The notes under the pieces: model-generated
Told to the model about the DNA's origin: nothing
What the model saw: the letters and a program-made list of their open reading frames with translations, nothing else
Database searches by the model: none
Shown: positions 8,397-16,910 of the stretch, piece by piece
Layout of the letters: each line of letters starts with the position of its first letter
How positions within the stretch are numbered: position 1 is the first letter of the stretch
Position numbers and translations under genes: made by a program
Assembly (NCBI RefSeq): GCF_030534335.1
Contig: NZ_CP130565.1
Span: 1,075,501 to 1,139,500, forward strand
DNA: 64,000 nucleotides
From: Marivirga harenae
GTDB lineage: Bacteria > Bacteroidota > Bacteroidia > Cytophagales > Cyclobacteriaceae
Direction of reading: 5' to 3'

Positions 8397-9293
8397 TTAT
8401 TTTAGCTGCTCTGCCAATATCTTTATTCCTTCTTCAAAAGTATGCGGCCTGTAGCCTAACTCTTTTTTCGCTTTATCTAAAATAAAGCCTGTTTTTGGAG
8501 GTCTTTTAGCTGTTTGCTTGAATTTGGTGCTATCTGTTTTGGTCATACTTGACTGAGACAATTTAAAAAATTCAGCTGTTTTCACTGCCATTTCATAAGG
8601 GGTTAATAAATCATCTCCAGAAATATTAAATATCCCTTTTGCTTTTTTCTCTGCAATCAGCAAACAACCTTTTGCCAAATCTTCTGCCAAAGTTGGAGTT
8701 CTCCATTGATCATCCACCACTTGGATTTCTTTTCCCTCTTCCAAAGATTTTTTAACCCATAGGATAATATTAGATCTACTCATATCATGGGCAATTCCAT
8801 AAACCAATACAGTTCTAGCTATAGCCCAGTTGATATTACTTTCGACTATCAGCTTCTCGGCCGCTAACTTACTTTCTCCGTAGTAGCTTATAGGATTAGC
8901 CGTTGCCTCTTCGAGATAAGGGCCATCTGCCCCATCAAAAATAAAATCAGTTGAAAGTTGTAACAAAAAAGCATTATACCTGGCAGCAGTTTCAATAAGG
9001 TGTTCTACTGCAGTCACATTTAATCTCCAACAGTCTTCTTTTTCGGTTTCGCATTGGTCAACATTAGTCAGAGCAGCAGTGTTAATGATAACCTCAGGTT
9101 GATACTTTTCAACTATGCTGTCAACTTGAGTTTTATTTGTGATATCAAGATTTTCGAAGATGTAACCTTCTTCAAAGGGAAGTCTATTCTTTCCCTTTGC
9201 TGTGGCAATAAGCTGATGATTACTTTCTTGCGTAATTAGTTGAACCAGTTTCTGCCCTAATAATCCATTAGAACCTGTTATTAAAATTTTCAT
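8397..9293 (-). CDS. RmlD-like NAD(P)-dependent sugar reductase (SDR family)
   Basis: 298 residues, an extended short-chain dehydrogenase. The Rossmann motif TGSNGLLGQ is at residues 7-15, NTAALTNVDQCE near 71-82, and the catalytic YxxxK is in ISYYGESKLAAEKL. RmlD (dTDP-4-dehydrorhamnose reductase) is the closest named family, but this gene is not beside rmlABC and the conserved start differs little among several sugar reductases. It overlaps the cyclophilin gene by 4 bp (ATGA). The exact substrate is open. Confidence 0.85.
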   Translation of the reverse strand: MKILITGSNGLLGQKLVQLITQESNHQLIATAKGKNRLPFEEGYIFENLDITNKTQVDSIVEKYQPEVIINTAALTNVDQCETEKEDCWRLNVTAVEHLIETAARYNAFLLQLSTDFIFDGADGPYLEEATANPISYYGESKLAAEKLIVESNINWAIARTVLVYGIAHDMSRSNIILWVKKSLEEGKEIQVVDDQWRTPTLAEDLAKGCLLIAEKKAKGIFNISGDDLLTPYEMAVKTAEFFKLSQSSMTKTDSTKFKQTAKRPPKTGFILDKAKKELGYRPHTFEEGIKILAEQLK

Positions 9294-10165
9294 TTTTCTT
9301 CTTCAGGATATTCGTAGCCATATTGCTCAGTTATCTTCTTCTTTGACAACTTTTCTATTTCCGCGGTCATAATAATATCTTTCACTGGTTTATCGGCTCC
9401 CCCCGTTCTTACTGCAGCAATGGAGTCTATTACAGCTAAGCCCTCTACTACCCTACCAAATACACTATATTCTCCATCCAAATGTGGAGCGCCTCCTATG
9501 GTTTTGTAGTCCTCAATTTGCGCATCAGAAAATGTGTAAGCTTCAATCTCACCAAATTCCTTTTCTACCAAAGAATCAGCAGTAGTCTCCATGAAATTTT
9601 GTAGACCTTCCATATCTTGAGCTTTCTGCATTTCCATTACTTCATTTCTAATATGAGCATATTTTTTCATGGCTAAGCACTCACGCAGCTTTAATTGCAT
9701 TTCCTGAAACACCCTACCATCTGCCATTTGCGTTAAGTCACTTTCTTCAAAAGTTTGTCCATGAACAATGTAAAATTGTGAGCCGCTAGATTTTTTTTCA
9801 GGATTCACTTGGTCGCCTTGACGTGCAGCCGCCAAAGCACCTTTTACATGCCAAAAGTCAGGAACAATCTCGGCATCAATAGTATATTTGATTTTATCTT
9901 CCTCCTCTAGCCCTTCTTTTTGATTGACATCACCACCCTGAACCATAAAGTTTTCGATGACTCTATGAAAAATGGTACTATCATACTTTCCAGATTCTAC
10001 CAACTCTATAAAATTAGCTTTATGCTTTGGGGTCTCATCATACAAAATGGCTTTCATATCACCATATTGTGTATGGAAAACTACCACTGAGTCTTTTGAA
10101 GTTTGACAAGAAGCCAAAAACATTAAAATTGAAAATGCTAAAATTAAACTGTTCTTATTTTTCAT
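9290..10165 (-). CDS. cyclophilin-type peptidyl-prolyl isomerase, lipoprotein
   Basis: 291 residues. The signal peptide ends in a lipobox, FLASC, with Cys20 as the lipidation site, so the enzyme should be anchored in the envelope. The cyclophilin core is clear: FHRVIENFMVQGGD, GSQFYIVHG and, near the end, GGAPHLDGEYSVFGRVVEG. Between the last two motifs lies a charged helical insertion of roughly 70 residues that ordinary cyclophilins lack; similar insertions occur in Bacteroidota homologues. It likely assists folding of secreted proteins. It is 8 bp after hemC. Confidence 0.92.
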   Translation of the reverse strand: MKNKNSLILAFSILMFLASCQTSKDSVVVFHTQYGDMKAILYDETPKHKANFIELVESGKYDSTIFHRVIENFMVQGGDVNQKEGLEEEDKIKYTIDAEIVPDFWHVKGALAAARQGDQVNPEKKSSGSQFYIVHGQTFEESDLTQMADGRVFQEMQLKLRECLAMKKYAHIRNEVMEMQKAQDMEGLQNFMETTADSLVEKEFGEIEAYTFSDAQIEDYKTIGGAPHLDGEYSVFGRVVEGLAVIDSIAAVRTGGADKPVKDIIMTAEIEKLSKKKITEQYGYEYPEEEK

Positions 10166-10173
10166 ATTTACTA

Positions 10174-11106
10174 TTATTCTGAAAGTTGTTCCCTAATTTG
10201 TTTTAATATTCTATCTCCGCCTTTCTTTAATACCTGTCGTGCTAATAGAGTTCCTAATTCCTCTGCTCTAGAAGTTTCATCCGTTAACTTCATAGAAATT
10301 CTTTCCTGACCGTCCAAACTAATTATTCCTGCCTCCATTTCAATAGAATTGGTATTGAGTTTAGCTAATCCAAAAACAGGAATACTACACCCACCTTGCA
10401 AATAACGCAAATAGGCCCTCTCTGCTTTTAAGCAAACTTCCGTATTTCTATGATTGAGTGCAAATCGCATCATATCTATTTTCTCTGATGTGATGCTATT
10501 ATGTACTTCGATAGCTACTGAACCTTGACCTACTGCTGGTACAAATTCCTTTGTAGAAAGTTCTAGCTTAATTTTTTCATCATATTCCATTCTATGAACA
10601 CCCGCATAGGCCAGTAAAATGGCGTCACATAAGCCTTCCTCCATTTTTCTGATTCGAGTTTGTAGATTTCCTCGAATATCCACAGTCTTAATATGCGGAT
10701 AAAAATGCTTTAAAGTGGCAATCCTTCTAGTAGAGGAAGTTCCAATAATGATAGGGCTTTCTTTATCACTGATATCAATGGAATCTTTATGTGAAACCAA
10801 AACATCATTCACTTTTTCCCTTTCAGTAAAGGCAATCAATTCAAATCCCTCTGGCAATTCAGATTGCATATCCTTAGCACTGTGCACCGCAATATCGATG
10901 TTTCCTTCTGCCAATTGCGCCTCAATTTCCTCTGTAAAAACGCCTTTGCTTCCTATTTTAGATATGGCTACATCTAATATCTTGTCTCCTTTCGTTTGGA
11001 TTATTTCTATGGTAGCTGTATGTCCGGCTTTTTCAATCCTATCTTTAACATATTCTGCCTGCCATAAAGCCAATTTACTTCCCCGGGTACCGATTCTAAT
11101 ATTCAT
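10174..11106 (-). CDS. hemC: hydroxymethylbilane synthase (porphobilinogen deaminase)
   Basis: HemC polymerises four porphobilinogen units to hydroxymethylbilane in heme synthesis, in the cytoplasm. The 310-residue protein starts MNIRIGTRGSKLALWQA, a diagnostic opening. The catalytic Asp79 is in HSAKDM, the substrate-binding arginines are in GTSSTRR and DIRGNLQTR, and Cys240 in LQGGCSIP should carry the dipyrromethane cofactor. It overlaps the preceding protease gene by 4 bp. No other heme gene is beside it, so it is separated from the rest of the pathway in this genome. Confidence 0.97.
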   Translation of the reverse strand: MNIRIGTRGSKLALWQAEYVKDRIEKAGHTATIEIIQTKGDKILDVAISKIGSKGVFTEEIEAQLAEGNIDIAVHSAKDMQSELPEGFELIAFTEREKVNDVLVSHKDSIDISDKESPIIIGTSSTRRIATLKHFYPHIKTVDIRGNLQTRIRKMEEGLCDAILLAYAGVHRMEYDEKIKLELSTKEFVPAVGQGSVAIEVHNSITSEKIDMMRFALNHRNTEVCLKAERAYLRYLQGGCSIPVFGLAKLNTNSIEMEAGIISLDGQERISMKLTDETSRAEELGTLLARQVLKKGGDRILKQIREQLSE

Positions 11107-11570
11107 TTTGTCCTTAGTTCCGATTGTTTTTGATGATACTGATAAGAAAGGTATTCTTCCGCTACATCTACTACAAATCTACCACTCAATAATTTTCTAC
11201 CCAATAAAATAGGGTTTTTCATGTGACTTCGATCAGATAGGGAAAATTCCGTATTGTAAACTTTATTGAAAATCTTGATTTTGGTCTTGATTACATAACG
11301 CTCCTGGACTTGTCCATTGGAGCTTTTGATTTTTTTTAATTTAAATTCAGAAGTTTTAAACTTTTTGGCTTTCATACCTTGCCCGAGCCTCTTGCCACTA
11401 ATAGTATAGACCAAAAATTCAGTCCCATCTTTAGCTTTTTCAATATGAATTTTTGAACAATGGATAGCCGAGGTGTAAGCACCCGTATCAATTTTTGCCT
11501 GGACTTTATCTAAGCTCAATTCGGGTAAATCTAGTTTATCAATTCTGCCTATCAGTCTTTGTTTCTTCAA
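11103..11570 (-). CDS. RimB-like retropepsin-fold protease (ATP-dependent zinc protease family)
   Basis: 155 residues, close to the size of the Pfam 'putative ATP-dependent zinc protease' (PF05618) family. The aspartic-protease-like motif KIDTGAYTSAIH is at residues 27-38 and the second conserved block is LSDRSHMKNPILLGRKLL. RimB homologues act with RimK-type ligases on glutamate tails, but no rimK is beside it. It is the first gene of the run leading into hemC and overlaps hemC by 4 bp, which suggests co-translation without an obvious functional link. Confidence 0.85.
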   Translation of the reverse strand: MKKQRLIGRIDKLDLPELSLDKVQAKIDTGAYTSAIHCSKIHIEKAKDGTEFLVYTISGKRLGQGMKAKKFKTSEFKLKKIKSSNGQVQERYVIKTKIKIFNKVYNTEFSLSDRSHMKNPILLGRKLLSGRFVVDVAEEYLSYQYHQKQSELRTK

Positions 11571-11580
11571 AAAAAATAAA

Positions 11581-12225
11581 TTATAATTTCAACTCTTTAA
11601 TAACAGTAGTACCGCCTTTAGTTTTATTTCCAATACTCACTTTTCCCACACGCTAATAGTTAGTATATCTCAACAAGAGAACTAAATCTGATGAAAGAAA
11701 ATTCTCCTCCAAGTTCAATCAGATCAACTTTATTAAATAACACTTTATTCTTCAGGTCATTAGACCAGCAATCTGTCAAAAAAGCACTTCCACAGCATTT
11801 TCATTTTCCACAATTATGGTGCTTCTTTCGTTTTCTATTCTAGCCATGCCGCCAAGTTTTCCTAGATGGTATTTGCAGAATTATACTACCCCAGAAACAT
11901 GGCTAGGATTCACACGAACATTCACTGGTGACATAAAAATGGACAACTACTTTTTCCTATTAAAATATTCTTACTCATCGGTGTTATCAACAACTAATAC
12001 TTCACCATCGGCTGGTCCAAAGCATTTCCTTTACAATATATTCAGGACTACGAAAAATTGTAAAATCACCAGATAAAGTACGGGTAGTGCTACTAAGAAA
12101 GAATCAATTATCCACTTTGGAGCAGCTAATAAAAACCCAAATATATAGCAACAAACAATATCAATGAGAAAAATAAAATCTCTCCTACTCCTTTTTGAAA
12201 AGCCATGCTTTCGGCTAAAAAACAA
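11581..12225 (-). pseudogene. psd: decayed phosphatidylserine decarboxylase gene
   Basis: No intact frame exists, but translating the minus strand in shifting frames recovers the whole short-type Psd in order. It gives a membrane N-terminus ending LQFF|RSPEYIV (frameshift at the bar), FGPADGEVLVVDNTDE (12004-12021 encodes FGPADG), FMSPVNVRVN (11908-11934), FCKYHLGKLGGMARIENERS (11821-11880), LF*QIAGLMT*RIKCY, EFSFIRFSSLVEIY, and the C-terminus GNKTKGGTTVIKELKL-stop at 11581. At least five in-frame stops and several frameshifts break it. The conserved His of NVHVN is Arg, and the self-cleavage Gly-Ser of the FGSR motif is Ser-Ser (11669-11686). It lies next to gdhA and near cdsA, the earlier step of the same lipid pathway. 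Confidence 0.9.
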
Positions 12226-12499
12226 TCAAATATAATTACTAATGAATTCATTTCATTGGTAATTGATAAATATGTAGAAAATTCATGCAGAAACCATTAC
12301 TCTATGATTTTTAACTGCCAAATTAGATGAGGACGTCAATACTCCGAAGGAAGGGACCCATTGGCTTTTTTTGCAAAAAGCAAATTTACTGCTCGCAAGG
12401 AAAAAAGATTATTGTTACAAAGCTTCAATTTGTAGAGATCCCTTTCTTCAAAGTGATGACGCACAGAACGAAGCAAATAGAAAATTTACAATTCATAAA
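12226..12499. other. gene-free stretch upstream of the psd remnant
   Basis: Two short overlapping frames exist, but neither resembles a protein family and both have unlikely composition. I recognise no coding or RNA gene here. It may hold the dead promoter region of the psd remnant. Confidence 0.4.
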
Positions 12500-12523
12500 A
12501 AAAGCGCAGGAAACTGCGCTTTT
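12500..12523 (-). terminator. intrinsic terminator of gdhA
   Basis: AAAAGCGCAG-GAAA-CTGCGCTTTT forms a stem of up to ten pairs with a GAAA (plus) / TTTC (minus) loop. On the minus strand it is followed by a run of seven T residues and lies 30 bp after the gdhA stop codon. The symmetric A and T tracts could also stop transcription from the other side. Confidence 0.85.
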
Positions 12524-12553
12524 GAATATGATTAGATGGGTTAGAATTATAAA

Positions 12554-13828
12554 TTAATATCCCCCACGATATTTATAAGTTTGTGCTACTTTATCGATAG
12601 CTACAATGTAAGCCGCAATTCTCATTGGAACATTATAATCTTGAGAGGTCTTGTAAACAGCTTCAAAAGCGTCTTTCATAATCCTATCAGAACGTCTGTT
12701 CACACGCTCGCGAGTCCATTTATATCCTAATCTGTTTTGTACCCACTCAAAATATGATACTGTAACACCACCAGCATTTGCCAAAATATCTGGGGCTACC
12801 ATAATTCCTTTTTCGTTAATAATATTATCGGCTCTTGCTGAGGTCGGACCATTAGCACCTTCCACTATCAATTTAGCTTGAATTCTACTGGCATTTTCAT
12901 GGGTAATTACATCTTCCATAGCAGCCGGAATTAAAACATCCACATTTAAAGTCAATATTTCTTTTCCATCGATTTTCTCTGCTCCATCAAATCCCTCTAA
13001 GGTTCCATTATTACTATTTCTGTAATCAATAGCTTTCTTGATATCAATACCTTTTTCGTTATAGTAAGCCCCTGAAATATCAGAAATAGCAGTAATTGTT
13101 GCTCCTCGTTCTTCCAACAATAAAGCGGCAAAGGAACCTACATTTCCAAATCCTTGGACTGCCATAGTTGCTTTATATGGATTAATTTTCAGTTTCTCCA
13201 TAGCTGCTAAGGCTGAAACCATTACGCCACGACCCGTAGCTTCAGTCCTACCCAAAGAACCTCCTAAAACCAACGGCTTCCCAGTTACAACAGCATTGAC
13301 AGTCATACCCTTTGATCTAGAATATGCATCCATCATCCATGCCATTTCTCGCGGACCTGTACCCATATCCGGAGCTGGAATATCTCTATCCTCTCCGAAC
13401 ACATCTACCATAGACTCAGTGTAAGAACGTGTTAATCTTTCAATTTCTCCAGCAGACATCGCCCTAGGATTACATTTAATCCCTCCCTTTGCACCTCCAT
13501 AAGGAATATCCACTACCGCACATTTCCAGGTCATCCACGCAGCCAAAGCCTTTACCTCATCAATATTAACGCCCATATCATAGCGAACACCACCTTTTGA
13601 TGGGCCTAAAATAGTGGAGTGAATAACGCGATAACCCTCAAAAACTTGAATAGATCCATCATCCATGGTGATGGGGAGATTGACAATTACCTGTCGAGCA
13701 GGTGATTTCAATACATTGTAAATTTCATCGTCTAAACCTAAATGTTGAGCAGCGATATGAAATCGCGACATCATGGACTCGAAAGGATTTTCTAAGTCTT
13801 TAATTGGAGCCGGTTCGATATAACCCAT
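12554..13828 (-). CDS. gdhA: glutamate dehydrogenase (Glu/Leu/Phe/Val dehydrogenase family)
   Basis: 424 residues, the normal size of hexameric glutamate dehydrogenases. It interconverts glutamate and 2-oxoglutarate plus ammonia. Substrate-binding lysine is in GGVRYD / AWMTWKCAVVDIPYGGAKGG, where Lys114 of PYGGAKGG is the catalytic lysine. The Rossmann motif GFGNVG lies near residue 226. The C-terminus ends TYKYRGGY, typical of this branch. Cofactor choice (NAD or NADP) cannot be read with certainty. It is a single transcription unit with its own terminator, located between cdsA and the psd remnant. Confidence 0.95.
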   Translation of the reverse strand: MGYIEPAPIKDLENPFESMMSRFHIAAQHLGLDDEIYNVLKSPARQVIVNLPITMDDGSIQVFEGYRVIHSTILGPSKGGVRYDMGVNIDEVKALAAWMTWKCAVVDIPYGGAKGGIKCNPRAMSAGEIERLTRSYTESMVDVFGEDRDIPAPDMGTGPREMAWMMDAYSRSKGMTVNAVVTGKPLVLGGSLGRTEATGRGVMVSALAAMEKLKINPYKATMAVQGFGNVGSFAALLLEERGATITAISDISGAYYNEKGIDIKKAIDYRNSNNGTLEGFDGAEKIDGKEILTLNVDVLIPAAMEDVITHENASRIQAKLIVEGANGPTSARADNIINEKGIMVAPDILANAGGVTVSYFEWVQNRLGYKWTRERVNRRSDRIMKDAFEAVYKTSQDYNVPMRIAAYIVAIDKVAQTYKYRGGY

Positions 13829-13917
13829 AGTAGTATTTGTTTTTTTTAAAAACTTTCCGGTAAAATTAGTTATTTGTTGACTGATTTTTACTTTTTATGA
13901 TGCTAATGTTGTAAAAA

Positions 13918-14751
13918 TCATTCAAAAAGCATCAAAAAAGCAGAAATAAATGGCGCGGATAGCAAAAGTCCATCAAATCTATCCAAAAAACCGCCATGGC
14001 CTGGAATTATGGAGCCTGAATCCTTTACTTCAATACTTCTTTTAAAAAGAGACTCTACTAAATCACCATAAGTTCCTGCTATAACTATAATGCCTGCAAT
14101 GCATAACCACTGCCAATCTGCAATTTCATCAAAATTGGCCGCCATGATGATCGCAAAAACAAATGCGAGTATCGTCCCACCTAAAGCTCCCTCCCATGTT
14201 TTCTTAGGGGAAATTCTTTCAAATAGTTTTCGCTTTCCAAACTTTACACCAGCAAAATATGCTCCTGTATCACTAGCCCACTGAATAAAAAGTGCCCCAA
14301 TGATGATTTGAAAGCTGTAGGTACCGTTGTAAAAAACTGCAATATGCAGTAATGCAAATGGTGCTGCCACGTAAATAATACCTAAAAAAGTATAGGCTAT
14401 GTTAGTAAATGGCTTTTTGTCATTCTTTTTGTAAAGCTTTACAAAGTAAACAGTAGATGCAATCGGTGCAATGGCGAAGTATATTCTTGGATCCAAATGC
14501 TCTGCATACACTAAAAATGTAATGCTGTAAATTGAAAGGCCGGTTATAGTTCCCCAAAATTTCAACGGGAGCATCCCGTCTAAGCCAACGAGCTTGTAAA
14601 ACTCTAATTGGGTCAAAGCGCAAAGTATAAAGAATACTATAAAATAGGTCCACTCACTATAAATTATAGCCGAAAGAATTATTGCTACCCCCAATAATGC
14701 TGCTATAATCCTTTGGGTTAAATTATTGTATTTACTCAAATTTGATATCAT
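13918..14751 (-). CDS. cdsA: phosphatidate cytidylyltransferase
   Basis: CdsA makes CDP-diacylglycerol from phosphatidate and CTP in the inner membrane, the precursor for all phospholipid head groups. I choose the ATG at 14751 (MISNLSKYNNLTQRIIAALL) over a TTG 6 bp upstream. The product has about eight membrane helices and the CDS signature: SDTGAYFAGVKFGKRKLFER, SPKKTWEGALGG, and GDLVESLFKRSIEVKDSG followed by IPGHGGFLDRFDG. Its start overlaps the DUF2007 gene by 20 bp, so the two are coupled. The downstream Psd step of the pathway is broken nearby (11581-12225). Confidence 0.96.
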   Translation of the reverse strand: MISNLSKYNNLTQRIIAALLGVAIILSAIIYSEWTYFIVFFILCALTQLEFYKLVGLDGMLPLKFWGTITGLSIYSITFLVYAEHLDPRIYFAIAPIASTVYFVKLYKKNDKKPFTNIAYTFLGIIYVAAPFALLHIAVFYNGTYSFQIIIGALFIQWASDTGAYFAGVKFGKRKLFERISPKKTWEGALGGTILAFVFAIIMAANFDEIADWQWLCIAGIIVIAGTYGDLVESLFKRSIEVKDSGSIIPGHGGFLDRFDGLLLSAPFISAFLMLFE

Positions 14752-14938
14752 CTTCAATTAGTTTAATCGCCCGCATTACCTCGTCCACTGTAACTGCGAT
14801 TTCGTAATAGCCAAACAGATAGGCTGAATCTTTTTTATCTACAATAATGGCATGCAATTCCTTATCCTGCAAATAATCCTTTACGATTTGCGCCTGATAA
14901 AGCTTATCCGTTTTGAAAACAGTCTTCCAATTCTTCAT
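14732..14938 (-). CDS. DUF2007 domain protein
   Basis: 68 residues, the whole protein being one DUF2007 domain ('putative signal transducing protein'): KTVFKTDKLYQAQIVKDYLQ, then AIIVDKKDSAYLFGYYEIAV and a C-terminal helix. It overlaps both neighbours: 4 bp with the CPBP protease gene and 20 bp with cdsA. Function is not established for the family. The conserved coupling with cdsA hints at a role at the membrane, which is inference. Confidence 0.88.
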   Translation of the reverse strand: MKNWKTVFKTDKLYQAQIVKDYLQDKELHAIIVDKKDSAYLFGYYEIAVTVDEVMRAIKLIEDDIKFE

Positions 14939-15873
14939 TCCTGCGCTGTTCCCTTCATAAATTTCTTAAAATAAAAGAAAAAAACGAGACAAGCGAATAA
15001 GCCGATAATTGAAACATACAATGGAACTGCTGTGTCTACTTCCATCGGGTCAAAATCTTCAACATACTTTGGTCCGAAATACATCACCACCACTGCCAAA
15101 CCATTATTAACAAAATGTGCTAAAATAGGATACCATATATTCCCTGAATAAAGATAAATGTAACCGAACAGGGCTCCTAATAAAATTCTTGGCACCACTC
15201 CAAAGAACTGCATATGAAAGGCTCCAAAAATGATAGCACTAATCCAAATGGCTAAATGCGCATTTTTGGTAGCTGCTTGTATTTTATTTTGCAAAAGACC
15301 TCTAAAAACTAGTTCCTCACCAACTGCAGGTAATATTCCTATGATGACCAAAGCAATTAACATTTCCCCAAAACTTCCATAAGAACTAAGCAATTCTGTG
15401 AGTTGCATCAGGCGATCTTCCATGTTTCTGGCCCATTCTCCAAAGCCTTTCATAAATTCCGGGAATTCAATGTTCATATTCCACTCTATAACTATGGAAT
15501 TGAAAATCATAAAAGAAAAGGTGGTCAATACAATCAAAATTGATGGCTGTAAACCAACATTCCTGTTATTGAAATAAGTTTTCAAGCTCATTTTGTCCAT
15601 CACTTTAATAAAAAAGAGTGCAAACAAAGTGAATCCAAGAAAATGACTTATCCCCTGAGCTACATACATAAATAATTTACTGTTAGCACTGAATGGCGGC
15701 TCCAAAAGCTTTTGGCTTTCCATAAAATCTACTCCCGCCACCACCACAGCAATACCTGTCCCAATTAATTGACTGAAAAGATTCCAAGCCAAAAACAGCA
15801 GTACAAGGTAAAAAATGGAGGTCCAGGGATTTTTATGGAGAATTTGTGGGTTGTTATGCTTTAAAGAATTCAT
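14935..15873 (-). CDS. CPBP-family intramembrane glutamic endopeptidase
   Basis: 312 residues with about eight membrane helices. The CPBP (Abi/CAAX-like) motifs are all present: GEELVFRGLLQ (the EExxxR motif), FGAFHMQFFG (second motif with the active-site His) and HFVNNGLAVV (HxxxN). It should cleave substrates within the membrane; homologues serve in bacteriocin immunity or prenyl-protein processing, and no substrate is evident here. It heads the CPBP-DUF2007-cdsA operon and is divergent from dusB with only 38 bp between. Confidence 0.92.
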   Translation of the reverse strand: MNSLKHNNPQILHKNPWTSIFYLVLLFLAWNLFSQLIGTGIAVVVAGVDFMESQKLLEPPFSANSKLFMYVAQGISHFLGFTLFALFFIKVMDKMSLKTYFNNRNVGLQPSILIVLTTFSFMIFNSIVIEWNMNIEFPEFMKGFGEWARNMEDRLMQLTELLSSYGSFGEMLIALVIIGILPAVGEELVFRGLLQNKIQAATKNAHLAIWISAIIFGAFHMQFFGVVPRILLGALFGYIYLYSGNIWYPILAHFVNNGLAVVVMYFGPKYVEDFDPMEVDTAVPLYVSIIGLFACLVFFFYFKKFMKGTAQE

Positions 15874-15892
15874 ATAGTGCGTAAATTTACAC

Positions 15893-15900
15893 CAAAATTA
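15893..15900 (-). promoter_or_regulatory. candidate -7 box (TAATTTTG) for the CPBP-DUF2007-cdsA operon
   Basis: Read on the minus strand, TAATTTTG fits the Bacteroidota -7 consensus TAnnTTTG and lies 19 bp before the start codon. No clear TTTG -33 box is at the right distance, so confidence is moderate. Confidence 0.4.
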
Positions 15901-15911
15901 AGATTATCAAA

Positions 15912-16910
15912 TTGGTAAAGATAGGAAACATATCATTAAGCGAATTTCCATTGCTTTTGGCACCGATGGAAGATGTAAGCGATCCGCCATTCAGAGCAGT
16001 ATGCAAGGACAATGGCGCTGATCTGATGTACACAGAATTTATTTCATCTGAAGGATTGATACGGGATGCCATTAAAAGCAGACAAAAACTCGATATTTTC
16101 GATTACGAAAAACCTATAGGTATTCAAATATTCGGTGGAGATGAAGAAGCTATGTCTATGGCTACCAGCATAGTAAATGCAACTCAACCTGATTTAGTCG
16201 ATATTAATTTTGGTTGCCCAGTTAAAAAAGTGGTGACTAAAGGCGCGGGAGCTGGCGTTTTGAAAGATGTAGACTTGATGGTGCGACTGACTGAATCAGT
16301 GGTTAAAGCTACGGATTTGCCAGTTACTGTTAAAACCCGACTAGGCTGGGATGAGTCCTCCAAAAACATCGAAGAAGTAGCCGAAAGATTGCAAGATGTA
16401 GGAATAAAAGCATTATCCATCCATGGAAGGACTCGCCAGCAAATGTACAAAGGGGAAGCAGACTGGACACTAATCTCCAATGTCAAAAACAACCCAAGAA
16501 TCAACATACCAATTTTTGGTAACGGTGATATAGATTCACCACAAAAAGCCTTGGAATACAAAAACAGATATGGAGTGGATGGTATTATGATTGGACGTGC
16601 TGCCATAGGCTACCCATGGATTTTCAACGAAATCAAACACTTCCTAAAGACAGGAGAAATTTTACCTGTTCCCAATTTGGAAGATCGTGTAGAAACAGCC
16701 AAAAAGCATCTTAAATTCTCAGTAGAATGGAAAGGTGAAAAAGTTGGGATTTATGAAATGCGAAGACATTATACCAACTACTTTAAAGGAATTCCACATT
16801 TTAAACCGTATAGAACGCGATTAGTGGAAGGTGAGAATTACGAATCAGTTTTAGAAACCCTGGATGAAGTAAATAATGTTTTTGCCGATCAAATGATGGA
16901 AAGAATATGA
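15912..16910 (+). CDS. dusB: tRNA-dihydrouridine synthase B
   Basis: An FMN enzyme that reduces uridines in the tRNA D-loop. 332 residues. The start is a TTG (MVKIGNISLSEFPLLLAPME), because the next ATG lies inside the TIM-barrel core and a stop (TAA) lies just upstream in frame. Motifs: APMEDVSDPPFRAVC, DINFGCPVKKVVTKGAGAG with the catalytic Cys102, VKTRLGW, IHGRTRQQMYKGEADW and the FMN phosphate site GIMIGRAAIGYPWIF. It overlaps the transporter gene by 4 bp. Confidence 0.95.
   Translation: MVKIGNISLSEFPLLLAPMEDVSDPPFRAVCKDNGADLMYTEFISSEGLIRDAIKSRQKLDIFDYEKPIGIQIFGGDEEAMSMATSIVNATQPDLVDINFGCPVKKVVTKGAGAGVLKDVDLMVRLTESVVKATDLPVTVKTRLGWDESSKNIEEVAERLQDVGIKALSIHGRTRQQMYKGEADWTLISNVKNNPRINIPIFGNGDIDSPQKALEYKNRYGVDGIMIGRAAIGYPWIFNEIKHFLKTGEILPVPNLEDRVETAKKHLKFSVEWKGEKVGIYEMRRHYTNYFKGIPHFKPYRTRLVEGENYESVLETLDEVNNVFADQMMERI

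Noticed and set aside
11816-12225. Two overlapping small frames (plus 11816-12076, minus 12031-12225) as hypothetical genes
   Set aside because: The minus frame is the membrane N-terminus of the decayed psd gene and the plus frame is its antisense shadow.
12327-12557. 76-codon plus-strand frame before gdhA's end
   Set aside because: It runs through the gdhA terminator hairpin and into the gdhA stop, with no recognisable family.
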